Shown here in pieces: positions 23,393 through 34,774 of a stretch of DNA of 64,000 nucleotides. A model generated the notes under the pieces. It did no database searches. It was given only the letters and a program-made list of their open reading frames with translations, and was not told where the DNA came from. The stretch's first letter is position 1. Every line of letters begins with the position of its first letter. Both the position numbers and the translations under genes were made by a program. This stretch comes from Viridothelium virens (lineage: Eukaryota; Ascomycota; Dothideomycetes; Trypetheliales; Trypetheliaceae): NCBI GenBank assembly GCA_010094025.1, contig ML991773.1:558001-622000 (forward strand), read 5' to 3'.

Positions 23393-25689
23393 ATGAGCAT
23401 GGAAGACGCATCGCAAGCATCTTTCCCAAAGCGAAGGTCATGTGCCCGTTGCATCAAAGCCAAAGTCAAATGTTCGGTAATCCAAGGACGTGACATATGC
23501 GAGCGATGCCACCGACTCAATCGAGATTGCGAATTTGGGAATGTTGATTTGAGGCGGAGGCGTAAAACGGCAACGTAAGCTCTGACAACCGCCAAGTAGA
23601 GCTGTTTCTAAAGGGCACGTGACAATTAGGAGAACAGAGAGGTTGGAGAAAAGAATCGAAGAGTTAGCTGCCCAGCTCGCAGCCCAGCAGAATGAGAGCT
23701 TGCAACCGTCCAACTCTACCCACACATCATCTCCTGAAGCTGCCCCTGCTGGAATGTTCACACCACCCGTCTCGGAGGATATAGACCCTGCTACTCTAGG
23801 AAATGCTGCGTCATCAGGCGAAGCTTTCAATCAGATTTACTTTCTCCGGAAGCAGCAGGAAGCGGAAGGAGATGTTGTTGATAGGGGGTTTATCACTCCG
23901 ACGAGAGCGGAACTACTACTCGAAAAATACAGAACGGTGAAGATGCCAAGCTTCCCATTCGTGATTATTCCAGCAGGCAAGACGGCTACAGATCTGCGCC
24001 GGGAAAGCCCCTTCCTCTTTCTCGCAATCATGACCGTCTGTCTCGAAGACGATATTCCTCTACAGGGTAAGATTGTGGATGAAATTCGAAGCGAGATCAG
24101 TAAACGTATGATTTTGGGGGATAAGAGAAATCTCGAGTTGCTACAGGGTCTTCTTGTCCACTTGGGATGGTATCACTACCATTTCTCTCCGCTCGGTCAT
24201 CAGATGTATTTGCTGCTTAATCTCGCTCGAGCCTTGATCTTTGAGCTTTGCCTCGATAGGAGCCCGAATGCCAACGCCGAGGAGCAAGGCATTCTGATGG
24301 AAATAAAGAAGAAGCTTGCACTAACGCACAAGGTTAATGAGGATGACGATGTAGCGAACGGAAAGCGCGCAGTAGGTTTCCACAAGGCCCAGCCCGTGAA
24401 CGGTTGTTAACCACCAAACCTCCTTCAGGTGCTTGGCTTTTACTACGTTAGCTCAATGTTAGTGGGGCACTTTCTCCACTCTCCAACAGCTACCCTGAAA
24501 TACTAATTACACGAACAGATTGTGCATGTGCCGCAAAGGTCTTGCCATGAAATTCACTCCATGGCTTGATGAATGCTGTCGGTCCTTGAAGGAAAGGAAC
24601 CAATATCCCACTGACGCCTCGATCGAACGCTTCATAAAACTGCGATTACTACATCAAAACATCAGCGATACTCTTCTGAATGATGGTCAGGTCGAGTGTC
24701 ACTCTGATTCAGTCTTGGAAATGTCGCAGACGGCCTTTCAAAATGAATTGTCGACTCTAGAAGCAGGATTGCCAGCCTTGTCATCTGTTGAGCAATGTAC
24801 GTTTGTGGCATCGCCATGGAGATTCCCTTGTCGAATCGTCACTAATATGCAGTTTATAGATGCGCTAGAGGTTGAGTGCTTGATCATCGCTGTCGCGATC
24901 CATGAAATCGCACTATACACAGGTCAACCTTCGTGTGCAGCGTCCATTGCTCGGACCAAGAGTCTATCCAGTTTGCTGAGGTCATCCCGAGCTCTCCTCA
25001 ATTTCTGCCTCCGCGTTCCCGATGATGCCATTCAACACCTCTCTCTAGCTACGATTACCATGTTCTGGTATGCGATCTTGGTCCTGGCGAAGGTCGTCCT
25101 CATTCCATCGGCGCCAGGGTGGGACCGCGAGACAGCAAAGAAAGAAGCGGACCTGGCTGGCTTGGGTCGTGCGGCTAAAGACAAGCTCACATCAGTCAGA
25201 TTGACCCAGAAACAGTGTCCGGACAGTCTTGATGTGTGGACGTGAGTTTCAATCGACCCCACCCTGCATGCCATTTTCCTTAGCTGATACACCGACAGTT
25301 ACTTCTGCCACGTTATGCGGAGTATGCTCATTTGGAACAAGAAACAAGAGCAGCCTGATAAAGAGGATCCGGTCGCGGACGGCATTCGAAATGCCTCTGA
25401 TGCTCTTGCAATCGCAAAATACAACAACGACCCATGTGCTCTTGTGGACCAGCCTACGCCACCTGCCGCCGCCGATTGTGTCACGGATCCCATTGGCGAA
25501 GAGGAGACGGCCAGAATTGCTGAGGTTGATACGTCTCCAGACATGTCCCAGGAATCATGGTTTCAATCACCAGATGAATTTTTAGACGATTCTTTATGGC
25601 AGCGAGTGCTTGATGACTTTACCTTGCTGCCACCAGCACCATTTGGAGGCTATCCTGCTGGTGCATTTGCACCGTTTGGTTATCCATGA
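23393..25689 (+). CDS. Zn2Cys6 fungal transcription factor
   Basis: A nuclear DNA-binding regulator. Exons 23393-23574, 23630-24371, 24429-24457, 24519-24796, 24860-25241 and 25299-25689 give 667 residues. The binuclear zinc cluster is complete: Cys at about 17, 20, 27, 36, 39 and 46 (CARCIKAKVKC, then CERCHRLNRDC). It is followed by a basic linker and a short coiled-coil dimerisation piece (LEKRIEELAAQLAAQQ). The middle-homology region appears across exons 2-4, including KRAVLGFYYVSSILCMCRKG. That run is only restored when the tiny 29-base exon 3 is included. The C-terminus is acidic with hydrophobics (FLDDSLWQRVLDDFTLLPP), typical of an activation domain. The intron at 24797-24859 is 63 bases, a multiple of three with no stop. 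A second ATG lies two codons downstream. There is no neighbouring metabolic cluster to hint at a target. Confidence 0.9.
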
Positions 25690-26572
25690 TCCACTTATGT
25701 ATGACTCTGTTGTCAATATTGACGAATGACGTGGGCGGATGGAAATATAGATACGATTGAGCCGGGTTCCGTATCGAAATAACGGGGGCTCTGATGTGAA
25801 GGGAACCGCAATATATTGCCGGTTGTGTACTATTAGCCTACTCCACATACTAATCCACAAGCAAAATAGAATAATAATGTGTTGATCTTCCACCCATTTT
25901 AACATGCATAGACCAAGTAATTGCCAAATAGGCACCTTGAAAGCAACACTTTCCTAGAAATGCAATGTACAGACTCAAGGACTGCGATTCATCTCCGCTT
26001 CCCAGTATGGAGAGTACATTTCACCTTTATTTCTGGAGGTCCTCCATTGTTATGGAAGTAAGAATCGATGCTGTCGATTCTGGCAGGTGAAGCGTAGCTC
26101 AGGATGGAGGGCAGTCACTGGGGACGGATTGGAGGCAGTATCATTCCCAGTCTACTAGGTGTGTACAGTTTGTAGTTTCCACCTAGCTCTGAGAATCATC
26201 CTGATTTCATAACATTGATAGTGTTTTAAGGAAAAGAAGGGAGGATCAATGGACAGCATCTAAGCGATATCTTCTTGTTGGGTTTCTTGAATTTCTTTGT
26301 CTATCATAACGGCTTATTCGACACAAAGTTCCATGCTCTTCATGATAGACACAGAGCATTGCAACTTGGTTTCATATGTAGCCCTCCATAGTGGTGGACC
26401 ATGCAAACCTGGTAGATCAGCTCCTCGCCCCTTTTTCAGACAGAATCACGCGAAGTATTAAGATTTCTACCGAGATCTTCATTCTCTCGAAATTATCAAA
26501 AGCATCCGTTAGTAAATAGCAATAGAGCATAGCCGATATATCCGCTGAAATTACCTACTTGTGGAAATCATG

Positions 26573-26694
26573 TACCTTACCGCGATTGGGGGGTTCCTCA
26601 AGCCGTCTTAACATGGGCCAACATCATAACAGCAAAGTTGAAACAACATTGTATTGATTGCCAGCTGAAAACACCCCCCCTCCGCGATAAGGTA
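26573..26694 (-). mobile_element. MITE copy 1, non-autonomous DNA transposon with TA target site
   Basis: A 122-bp element with terminal inverted repeats: TACCTTACCGCG at the left, and CGCGATAAGGTA at the right, whose reverse complement differs from the left at one base. The terminal TA on both sides fits TA target duplication, as in Tc1/mariner elements. Inside, just beyond the ends, are G/C runs (TTGGGGGG on the left, CCCCCCC on the right). It has no coding capacity. Its interior matches the second copy at 27140-27249 only when one of them is reversed. For example AACATTGTATTGATT at 26645-26659 is the reverse complement of 27174-27188. I give it the minus strand relative to copy 2. Confidence 0.85.
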
Positions 26695-27139
26695 GATATG
26701 TGAGCAAATAGGAGCGGTTAGGTTTCAGCAGAATCAGATGATTGTAGAGTCTTATGAGTAGCCAAAGCCCCCCGACATTTAATCAGTTGATATGAAACTG
26801 CCCGAGATCGTTTCTACCTTACGGCCTCTTCCTACATCTGATACCTACGACTTGCATTGGCGTGCTGTCATATGAACTGATGACAATCACCACTCAGGGA
26901 GGTGACTGGAGTATGTAGGAATTGCTCCAATTCTGAATTGTAAAGATCTTTATGTAGATGTCTCAGACGGGCTCAAAAAGCCCAATTAAAGGATGCCGTA
27001 GACATTGGATTTGGAAGGATGCTGTAGACCCAGTGGTAGTCTCTTCTTCGAGATCTCGCCTGCCTCATTCTTTAGAGCGTACTGAGATGAACATTGCTCC
27101 TTTTGATGTCTTTTAGGGTTTCCGTCTACAGTCGTCAAC

Positions 27140-27249
27140 TACCTTACCGCGGTTGGGGGGTTCCTCAACTGGTAATCAATACAATGTTATCTCAATTTTA
27201 TTGTTATGGCCATGTTAGCTCATTTCAACGCCACCTCCGCGGTAAGGTA
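27140..27249 (+). mobile_element. MITE copy 2, same family in the opposite orientation
   Basis: A 110-bp element with perfect 12-base ends: TACCTTACCGCG and CGCGGTAAGGTA. Terminal TA pairs mark the insertion site. Next to the left end it has TTGGGGGGTTCCTCAA. The interior run AATCAATACAATGTT (27174-27188) and the following ATCTCAATTTTATTGTTATG align with the reverse complement of copy 1. The differences are largely C/T or G/A, with a few short gaps. It is shorter than copy 1 by about 12 bases and has no coding capacity. Confidence 0.85.
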
Positions 27250-27779
27250 TGCTTGAGGAGGGTTGAGGTTTACCATTTGCCCTGCTTCTATTCCTACTGG
27301 AGCATAAACTTGATCGCCATCTACTGCCTTCAGAACCCAGGCTGCTGAATAGCTATGAAATATCGTGAGCGTCGAGTTTGAATCTGCATCCTTTCTGTCG
27401 ACAATGCAGAAGCGCCGACAGACCAGTGCAATAGGAGGACCGAGCTGTTCCTTACCCGTATTGCCTCATATCAATTCGAGACAACTGCTATGATGATCAT
27501 AAATCGTCCAATATCAACCAACCTGCATGTACCGTACGTATTGGGGGCAATATCAAGCACTCCCATCCCTCAACTTGGAAGGACGGAACACGCGGAGGAT
27601 GCTCTTGGCCCGCTCTGCTGCCCTTTGAGACGAAATGTTGTACAAGAACGGGCCTCAATCAAGATCTGATATGTCGATTAAGGCAAGGACAATGGTGCCC
27701 AACAAGGATGGAGTGGCTAGGAAGGCTGTGCACCTGGGCTTGGCGTTTGACAAGGCAAAGCTTCTACGGACTTCACAGC

Positions 27780-27826
27780 ATCCTGATTACAAATGGAATA
27801 TAAGCAAAAAGCATTGTAATCAGGAT
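27780..27826. repeat. Perfect 13-bp inverted repeat (hairpin) with 21-base loop
   Basis: ATCCTGATTACAA at 27780-27792 is exactly mirrored by TTGTAATCAGGAT at 27814-27826. The 21 bases between are AT-rich. It lies outside any supported gene and about 530 bases from MITE copy 2, with unrelated ends. It may be a tiny element, a terminator-like hairpin, or a protein-binding palindrome. Confidence 0.7.
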
Positions 27827-30800
27827 CCTTCGATGTTACCCTATCTCGGCTTGTTGCTATGGGAAGAGCATCAATGAGGAGAAGAAACGAGAAGACAGGG
27901 GGGGTTAAGCGAAGGAAATATACAGATCCAGCATTGAGCCATAGAGGATTAGAGGTCCTTCAGCTTTCAGGCGATTGCCGTCGCAAAGATTCCAACTAAA
28001 AGACGCTTCGGCCAGTATAGAAACTGTGTTACTAAATGGCTCATTCGTTGATTCCAGGGTCGGAAAGTTAAAATAACAGGAGTCTTTCTCCGAAGTCGGT
28101 AGTCGGTTGAAATGTTTCAGCACCAGTCCCACAGTCCCGGTACACTCAATTTTTGAGCCTCCATTGAGATCCGTAGATTTGCGGACATTTGATGGCCAAT
28201 CCATAAGTCGGGAGTCAACTCTCCAAGAGGCCAAACCGGCAGTGAATTGAAGAGTGTCAAGCCCTCTACCAGAAACTAGTCGGAGACATCGGGAGAGTCA
28301 TCTGGAATGCTCTGGGCTGCATCTTACGGCTACCGGAGACCATCTAAAGACCGGCATGCCGTTTTCGGCATCCAAGACGGCTCCCTCCGCACGGAATCGT
28401 GAGTCTTGCTTGGACGTCAGGGATCTCAATGTTTACTTTGAGTGAAAAGGCCGATATGATCAAAGATCATAACGCTTCAAGGGGCAACAAAGTTTCGACA
28501 GGAAAAAGATTCAAACCAAGAGAGGAGAGATCATCAGGTGCTAAGACCCCCAAATTCTTAAAGCATGTACTCCGTACATACCGAGCACATCACCTTCACC
28601 ACATGCTCCCGGCTACCGCAATACGGACGGGACATCCCATGTTCTGTGCTGTTCTTAGCACTGCCAAGGGCTGCGATCCTTGGGAGGAGAGTTCGGTGGG
28701 AGTTTCACTGGGGTCTGGGGAAGACACCAGCACGTTGTCGAAGGGAGGAAGGTTTCACCAGCATGACAATGGTGACAAGGTCTTGGTGGTCTTCGGTGGT
28801 CTTGGTATGGGCCAAAGTGGGCAAGAGCGACATGGGCAGCGTGGTGGTCCCGAAGTGCCGGTGACGTCGGTTGTGCGACCCCTCCTTCCAGCCAATCCGA
28901 CGGGCTGACGTCTTGAGACGCTTGTTTGGGTTGTTTGTAAACTCGCACGACGAAAAGTGACTCAGCTTCGGGAGATGCGTTTTCCAGGGCCGTCAATCCG
29001 GTTGTGGGCAAGACTTGTGAATTTTTGTTGCGATCGCCCCCCATCGAGCAGTTGGGCGTGGCGTGAGGACTTGGCGAGGGCAAGGACAAGGCAGCAAACA
29101 AGTCGAGCTCAATCAACGTCAATGGAGGAGAGGAGCTTACCGTGGTGACGATCTCTCGACGGCGGCCTCGTGTCTTCCCGCATGAGATCATGGGCGCGCG
29201 GCCCTTCGACGGTCGGGCGCGGACCAGCAGCGATTCGTTCTATCCCTTGGCTATCCTTGGCCCTCCTTGGCCCTCCCCTAGCCCTCCCCGGCCGATACCT
29301 CTCGTTCGACCACAATGCATCAACTCGCTGCTGCCCAGCCAATCTCACGCTCGTTGTCTGCTTCCAAAAAAGCACGCATGCACCCCGCAGCATGGCCAGC
29401 GCATCAATCTCGGCTGACGGGCCCGCTCGAAGCTTCCTTTTCATCACGGCCTGCCGCCCACTTTGCTCTGCTCTGACTCAACACCTGATTCTTCACACTT
29501 CTCAACTGCCTTATCGTCTCGCCGACCAGCTGTTCACCGTTGTTCATGTTCTTGTTACTGCTAGTAGATCACTGAAACTGTTTGGCCCCGATTGCGTGCC
29601 TAGGCTTAGAGGCACGTACAATATCCAGGATGGTGATTCGCCGCCGAGAGGAAGACTCCGAGTACAGGTATTACCCTACTTGTTATATTCATGACTTTTG
29701 AGATTGCTTGCCTACTGGATGCATGTACTTTTTGGCTTTGTACTCTTTCTTTCGTCTCTCTTTTCATCCTCCATGGAACCTTACCTTCTGCCGGCCTTGA
29801 TACCAGACCTTCAACACCGTCCAATCAAGATCACAAGGGAGCTCCGGAGATATTGCAGATACCGGTTTTGGGATTGGCCTTGGATGCACTTGGAGTCCCT
29901 TCTGGATACAACCGCTTGGCCAACTAGACCTGTTCGCACCTTCGGCATCTGTGGGCGTCTTCAGACCGACCGTAGACTTGCACAAATTTGCTGTCTTAGT
30001 CATGCCTGGAAAACACAGCTCCTCAAGTGCCGATTGATTGTTTCTCGGGCCTCGCGATGCTGGTGCCAAAGTGTTGTACGCTTGGCATCTACTACGCTGG
30101 TTCGATTTGACAAGTCTGCGAGCTCCTTGTTGGATTCATGCTTGCAACAGTATTATTAGATACATATCCGCTGAGGAGTCTGGGTCCCCTTGTACCTTCG
30201 TGAAGGCATCGATGAGATTCGCGCTGGTGTGCAACCTTACTTTTACTCTGGAATTGGACTGGAGCCATTCTTACTCGCTTTTGTCATGACTATCTTACAT
30301 ACGGTGCCCATTGTACATGCTGCAGATAAATTACTTGTTTCTGGCCTCGGACTGTCGGCGAGCCGCCTTTGGAAGTTAACGAGGGAGTTTACAAGGCCAG
30401 GACATCAGTGACATACCTCAGGTTCACCGGAATACCCGTCACGGGGATTTAGCTTTGGAATAGACTATGCCTGGAGCTGCTGTAAAAACGCAGTGAACCA
30501 TGAGAACAAAAAGTACGTGATGAATTGCTTCGTGAACCCCCTCAATGCGGTGGGCATCCACAGAATATGCACTAACAGAAGTCCCCAAGGAAAAGGGCAT
30601 TGGATTGGACTTTCCTTGGACACCTGCTTCTGGGACCCTGTCTATCTGGGGGATTATCTACTTTCCGTACGGACCCGGACTCTTGTAGACGACTGCCACT
30701 AGGAGATTGCTTGTTTACTTGTTGGACTGTCCAAGGACTGGATCATTGGAGCCTGGCCTTTGCTGAACAAAATTCTTGGATTTTTGGTCTGTATATCCCG

Positions 30801-30860
30801 TCGTAACCAGATGCTCGTAGGCTGATCAGTCAAACTAATACAGGTTTTTTCTTTCTATTC

Positions 30861-32900
30861 ATGTTTCAAAGTGTTTTTCTCATTCAACGCATTTCAAAAA
30901 GTAATTCGTCGCAAAAGTGATCCCCCACTAACCCTTGCCTAGCCTCTTTCCTTCACACGAATCCCCAGTTGGAAGCTTTTCTTGCCTGAACCCATTGGAC
31001 ATTGCTTTGTGGAACCAGTCCGTCTTGGGTGAACAGAACACAGATTGCCAATCGCATCCTATCTTTGGAGAGACTGAGGAAGACGTGACTGGTCATTTTG
31101 CAGATATGAGCTTCAGTCCGGATGACAATGTATCAACTACCTCCGGTATGGACAACAGCACATATAGTCACGTAAATTCATACCGCCGGATGTCCAGGAC
31201 AGGCCATGGAAATCGGGTTTCTTTATCTCAACACCAAGGATTCCTATCTCATGGAATGGATCACCCTGGAAATGCGATTTCACCAGCTGTTCATTCCGAA
31301 GGTCGTGGAAGTTCACAGATCTCTTCTGACAGGAGCCAGGTGCCCCCAGGATTGATATCCTCCGGAACATCGGATCTCACGGAAAACACATTCAACACTT
31401 CTGACTATGCTAATCTCGCTACGGGCCAGGAATTTGGCCCCATGTCCCAGGCCGGATACTCTGAGCAACCCTTCTCACGCTTTCCCTCCCAATTCAATGA
31501 CGTCGCAGTTGCGCAACCCCCTTATTTGCCAAATTACCCAACATTCACCAGGCATTTTAGTGATCCATCGAACCAAACAACATTTGCTCGGACTTTTTCA
31601 CCCCATGAGAGCCAAGTCAGGAGCGGATCAGTCGCGAGCTTCGTGGATAGCGATCTTCCCGCAGCCGTTCCGGGCCAGTCCTTCTCGAGGCCTCCACTCA
31701 TTCGTCAAAGTTCGTCTCAGACTTTTTCCATCAGGTCAACGACCGCTAGTGAGGGTGCTACTGCCTTCGACTCCACCATGGAAACTCCGCAGATGGCACA
31801 GTTCATGAAGCCTTCACCCCCTGACGTCAATGCTCACCTCCAGACAGGCTCTCAGCTCTCTCAGGATCCGCGCTATGACGGGACAGTCGAAGGACCTCAC
31901 GGCTATCTGCAATACCCTATGTAAGTTGTGGCGCCGGTTCGTCTAGTATGTGTAGCTCATGGATATATAGCCCTGGCAGCTTCGATGCATCGTTCACAAG
32001 ACGAGAACCATCGAGTGTTCCGAATGTTCTTCCCTTTGATCAGGCCGATGACGATACGTATCTTCCATCCACCACAGCTGCAGTGCGTCAGTCAAGTGAA
32101 GAACGAGGGGAGGCAGAGGCGAGACAAGCTCGTTCTCATCATCTTTACGCTGCCAATCCTCATCCAGACGACCTTTACCACTGCCCTTATGAAGCTTCGG
32201 AAAACTGCCCGCATAAGCCAACGAAGCTGAAATGCGTATATGAGTATGTATATTTCTTTAATTCGATTCTTACCACTAATCGCTATCCAGTAAATATATT
32301 GATTCTCACTTGCGCCCGTTCCGCTGCAAAGCGCAGGCTTGCGCCACACTGCAATTCTCATCGACCGCATGTCTATTGCGACATGAGAGGGAAGCACACG
32401 GAATGCACGGCCATGGTGCTAAACCACATTTATGCTCTTACAAGGACTGCGAGCGTTCCATACCAGGCAACGGCTTCCCTCGACGATACAACCTTTTCGA
32501 TCACATGAAGCGTGTGCATGACTACAAGGTCCCGCCTTCTCCACCTCACTCTACGACGGATAACCCTCCGAAATCTGCAGGACCTAAACGTCAGACTAGC
32601 CGGAAACGCAAGCCCACTGGACCCAGTTCGGATGAGAGTCACGTTTCCGAGAAAAGGAACAAGGTTGAGGTCTCGAGGAAGGCCGAGGATCTCCCACGCC
32701 CTGTGAATGAGGTCGTACAAGCAAGCCGTCGAATGTCCGAAATGAATAACCTGGAAGCCTTATGGAAAGATCGCTATGCTGAATTGTGTCAACACGTACA
32801 GCTCTTGGAAAGCCCTCAGGATCTGTTGAATCTCCAGAAAGTCAGCAATGATATTGGAAGCCTACATGAGATTGCTAAGCAGTGGAAAGGATTTGGATAA
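30861..32900 (+). CDS. C2H2 zinc-finger transcription factor, start uncertain
   Basis: Exons 30969-31920, 31971-32243 and 32291-32900 are well supported by phase and content. A first small exon 30861-30900 followed by a 68-base intron with CACTAAC branch site gives an ATG and 624 residues, but this first exon is tentative. The first ATG inside the main frame is at 31106, yet the run before it (NPLDIALWNQSVLGE) looks coding. The N-terminal half is Ser/Gln/Pro-rich and disordered. The zinc fingers follow: an irregular one (YHCPYEASENCPHKPTKLKC), then RPFRCKAQAC with LLRHEREAH, and PHLCSYKDCERS with NLFDHMKRVH. The splice between exons 3 and 4 falls inside the first finger (CVYDKYIDSHLRPF). After the fingers come a basic Lys/Arg stretch and a C-terminal helix. 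About 5 kb without genes lie upstream, which is common for developmental regulators. No specific named gene is recognised. Confidence 0.8.
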
Positions 32901-34018
32901 ATCAACCCTACTGGATACGAATGCAAGGTGAAGTTTAGGACCTGGTATTTTGGGCCGCCTCTGGCGTTTGGAGATCATGGACCTGGATTCTCCACGTTTC
33001 TTCTGATTTCTGGATTTCATACTAATACCCCTGATTTTTTAACATGTTCGGCCGTTCTCACTACTAGACCTGGCCTCAGCACCACTGCCTCCGGAGACAG
33101 TACGGAAAAGGCCTGCAAGCCAAACGCCAGTATACAAAAACAAGTCAGAGAAGTCGCGGAAACCAGTCCGCGCGCACCGACCCTGCTGCTCTTTTTCATC
33201 ACGTCGCTTTTTCTTTCCGGTTGCATTTAACTGAGTTCTGTCTAACGGAGGAGGATATATTGTTGATTCTACGGAAGGTGTTGTAATGTTCGAGGATGCA
33301 TCGATGTCTGTTCTGCGTGCTTTGCGCTTCCCGGATTCCCCAAGGTCAATGGATACCTACCGTCGCAAGGATTTCTCGCCCGCTCAGGTCTCGCCAGGAC
33401 AGGTCAGCCTCACACTCTCGGACTAGAAAATCATCATTCGGTGGTATGGTTTTGCGCCTTAGACCAAGGATAGGATTACGTTTTTCGAGATAGAGATTCT
33501 TGTTGTCTGTCATGTAGTGGTCGCATGAATATCATGGAAACATAGCAACGCCTTCTTCACCCTATGCACAACCTGACTGATGATGGACCGAATCATGAAG
33601 TAAAGTAGCTTTCATTCATTTTCGGAATGAAAATGGGTTAGTAGACATCATTAGGTTCATAGATTAGTATTAAGTAAAGGAAAGTAATTCAGCTGAGTTC
33701 TTATTATTCGATAAAGTTTGCAAAGCGACGCTCCTCGCAATGCTAGTACCCCCGAACCAAACTAGAGTTACGCATGCTAGGCAGTGTCTCATCTTTGACG
33801 GTCCAGACGTTTCACATGACAAAGACCTCCGTCAGCTTCCATTCTCTCAACTTCCAAAGCCATATCACTAGCGCATGCAATCATTGAGGAGTCATTGTAT
33901 CAACAAAATCAGCTTTGTCCCAATTACCTGCAGTAACTGGCGAGCTGGTCAAAGTCGAGTAGGAAGCTTCAGTCTTGGCATCCACAACATACCTACCCCG
34001 CCGCTTCACATTCGAACC
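32901..34018. other. Intergenic region between C2H2 factor and thiol peroxidase
   Basis: These 1.1 kb hold a 100-codon plus-strand ORF (32928-33230) ending in a hydrophobic stretch but with no conserved content, and AT-rich sequence around 33600-33720. The last 150 bases form the peroxidase promoter. No RNA gene or repeat is recognised. Confidence 0.4.
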
Positions 34019-34652
34019 ATGGCATCCGCAACGAATTTCTTCGAGTTCAAGCCGCTTGATAGTGAGTTCCCTAGTTCTTGATGGAGTCCTAGATGTATCT
34101 GCAAGAGCATGCAATCTATATGGATACTCTCTCCCCAAATCACCTTATCAAAGCATTCTACGGTACTAACAACATCGTCCAGAGAAGGGCGAACCCTATC
34201 CCCTCACCAACGTCAAGGGCAAAGTCGTCCTCGTCGTCAACACCGCCTCCAAATGCGGCTACACACCGCAATTCGGCGCGCTTGAGTCGCTCTACAAAGA
34301 CCTCCACGCCAAGCACCCGGAAGACTTCGAGATCCTCGGCTTCCCCTGCAACCAATTCGGCTCGCAAGACCCCGGGTCCAACGACGAGATCCAGAACTTC
34401 TGCCAGCTCAACTACGGCGTCAGCTTTCCCATCCTGGGCAAGACCAACGTCAACGGCGACAAGGCGGAGCCGGTGTGGGACTGGATGAAGGGCGAGAAGC
34501 CAGGGATCATGGGACTGAAGAGGATCAAGTGGAACTTTGAGAAGTTCTTGATCGGTCGGGATGGGAAGGTGAAGCAGCGGTGGGCGAGCCCCACGAAGCC
34601 AGAGGCGCTGAAGGCGGAGATTGAGAAGGAGCTCAACACACCTTCTTCGTAG
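34019..34652 (+). CDS. HYR1: Glutathione peroxidase-like thiol peroxidase
   Basis: A non-selenium GPX of the yeast Hyr1/Gpx3 type. It reduces hydroperoxides using thioredoxin and in yeasts relays oxidant signals to an AP-1 factor. Exons 34019-34061 and 34183-34652 give 170 residues, the usual length. The peroxidatic Cys is in NTASKCGYTPQF at about residue 39, where animal enzymes have selenocysteine. The conserved FPCNQFG follows at about 70, and the resolving Cys is in NFCQLNYGV at about 88. WNFEKFLIGRDGKV near the C-terminus carries the Trp and Asn of the active-site tetrad. The 121-base intron splits Lys15 and ends with a TACTAAC branch site and CAG. No mitochondrial or secretory signal is visible, so the cytosol is likely. 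Confidence 0.95.
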
Positions 34653-34774
34653 ATGACGCTGGAGGATTTGACAATGAATGGTCTGGGTTGAGCATGGGAA
34701 TAGAGAGTTATATGCAAATGGGTATCTCCACTACATGCAATACGATATCTACACGAGGTCTTCACACACTCGTT

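Larger units (their letters stand above)
25690..30860. other. 5.2-kb gene-poor region
   Basis: No convincing gene is found here. It holds two MITE copies (26573-26694 and 27140-27249) and a perfect hairpin (27780-27826), described separately. From about 28250 the sequence becomes more GC-rich, with many mutually overlapping ORFs on both strands that lack conserved content. The 29200-30850 part lies directly upstream of the C2H2 regulator and is likely its extended promoter or leader. The 25.7-28 kb part is AT-richer. Confidence 0.45.

Noticed and set aside
28655-29191. 178-codon minus-strand ORF, with overlapping plus-strand ORFs over 28399-28908
   Set aside because: All are GC-rich frames open on both strands, without conserved runs or splice structure; they look like chance ORFs in a promoter region.
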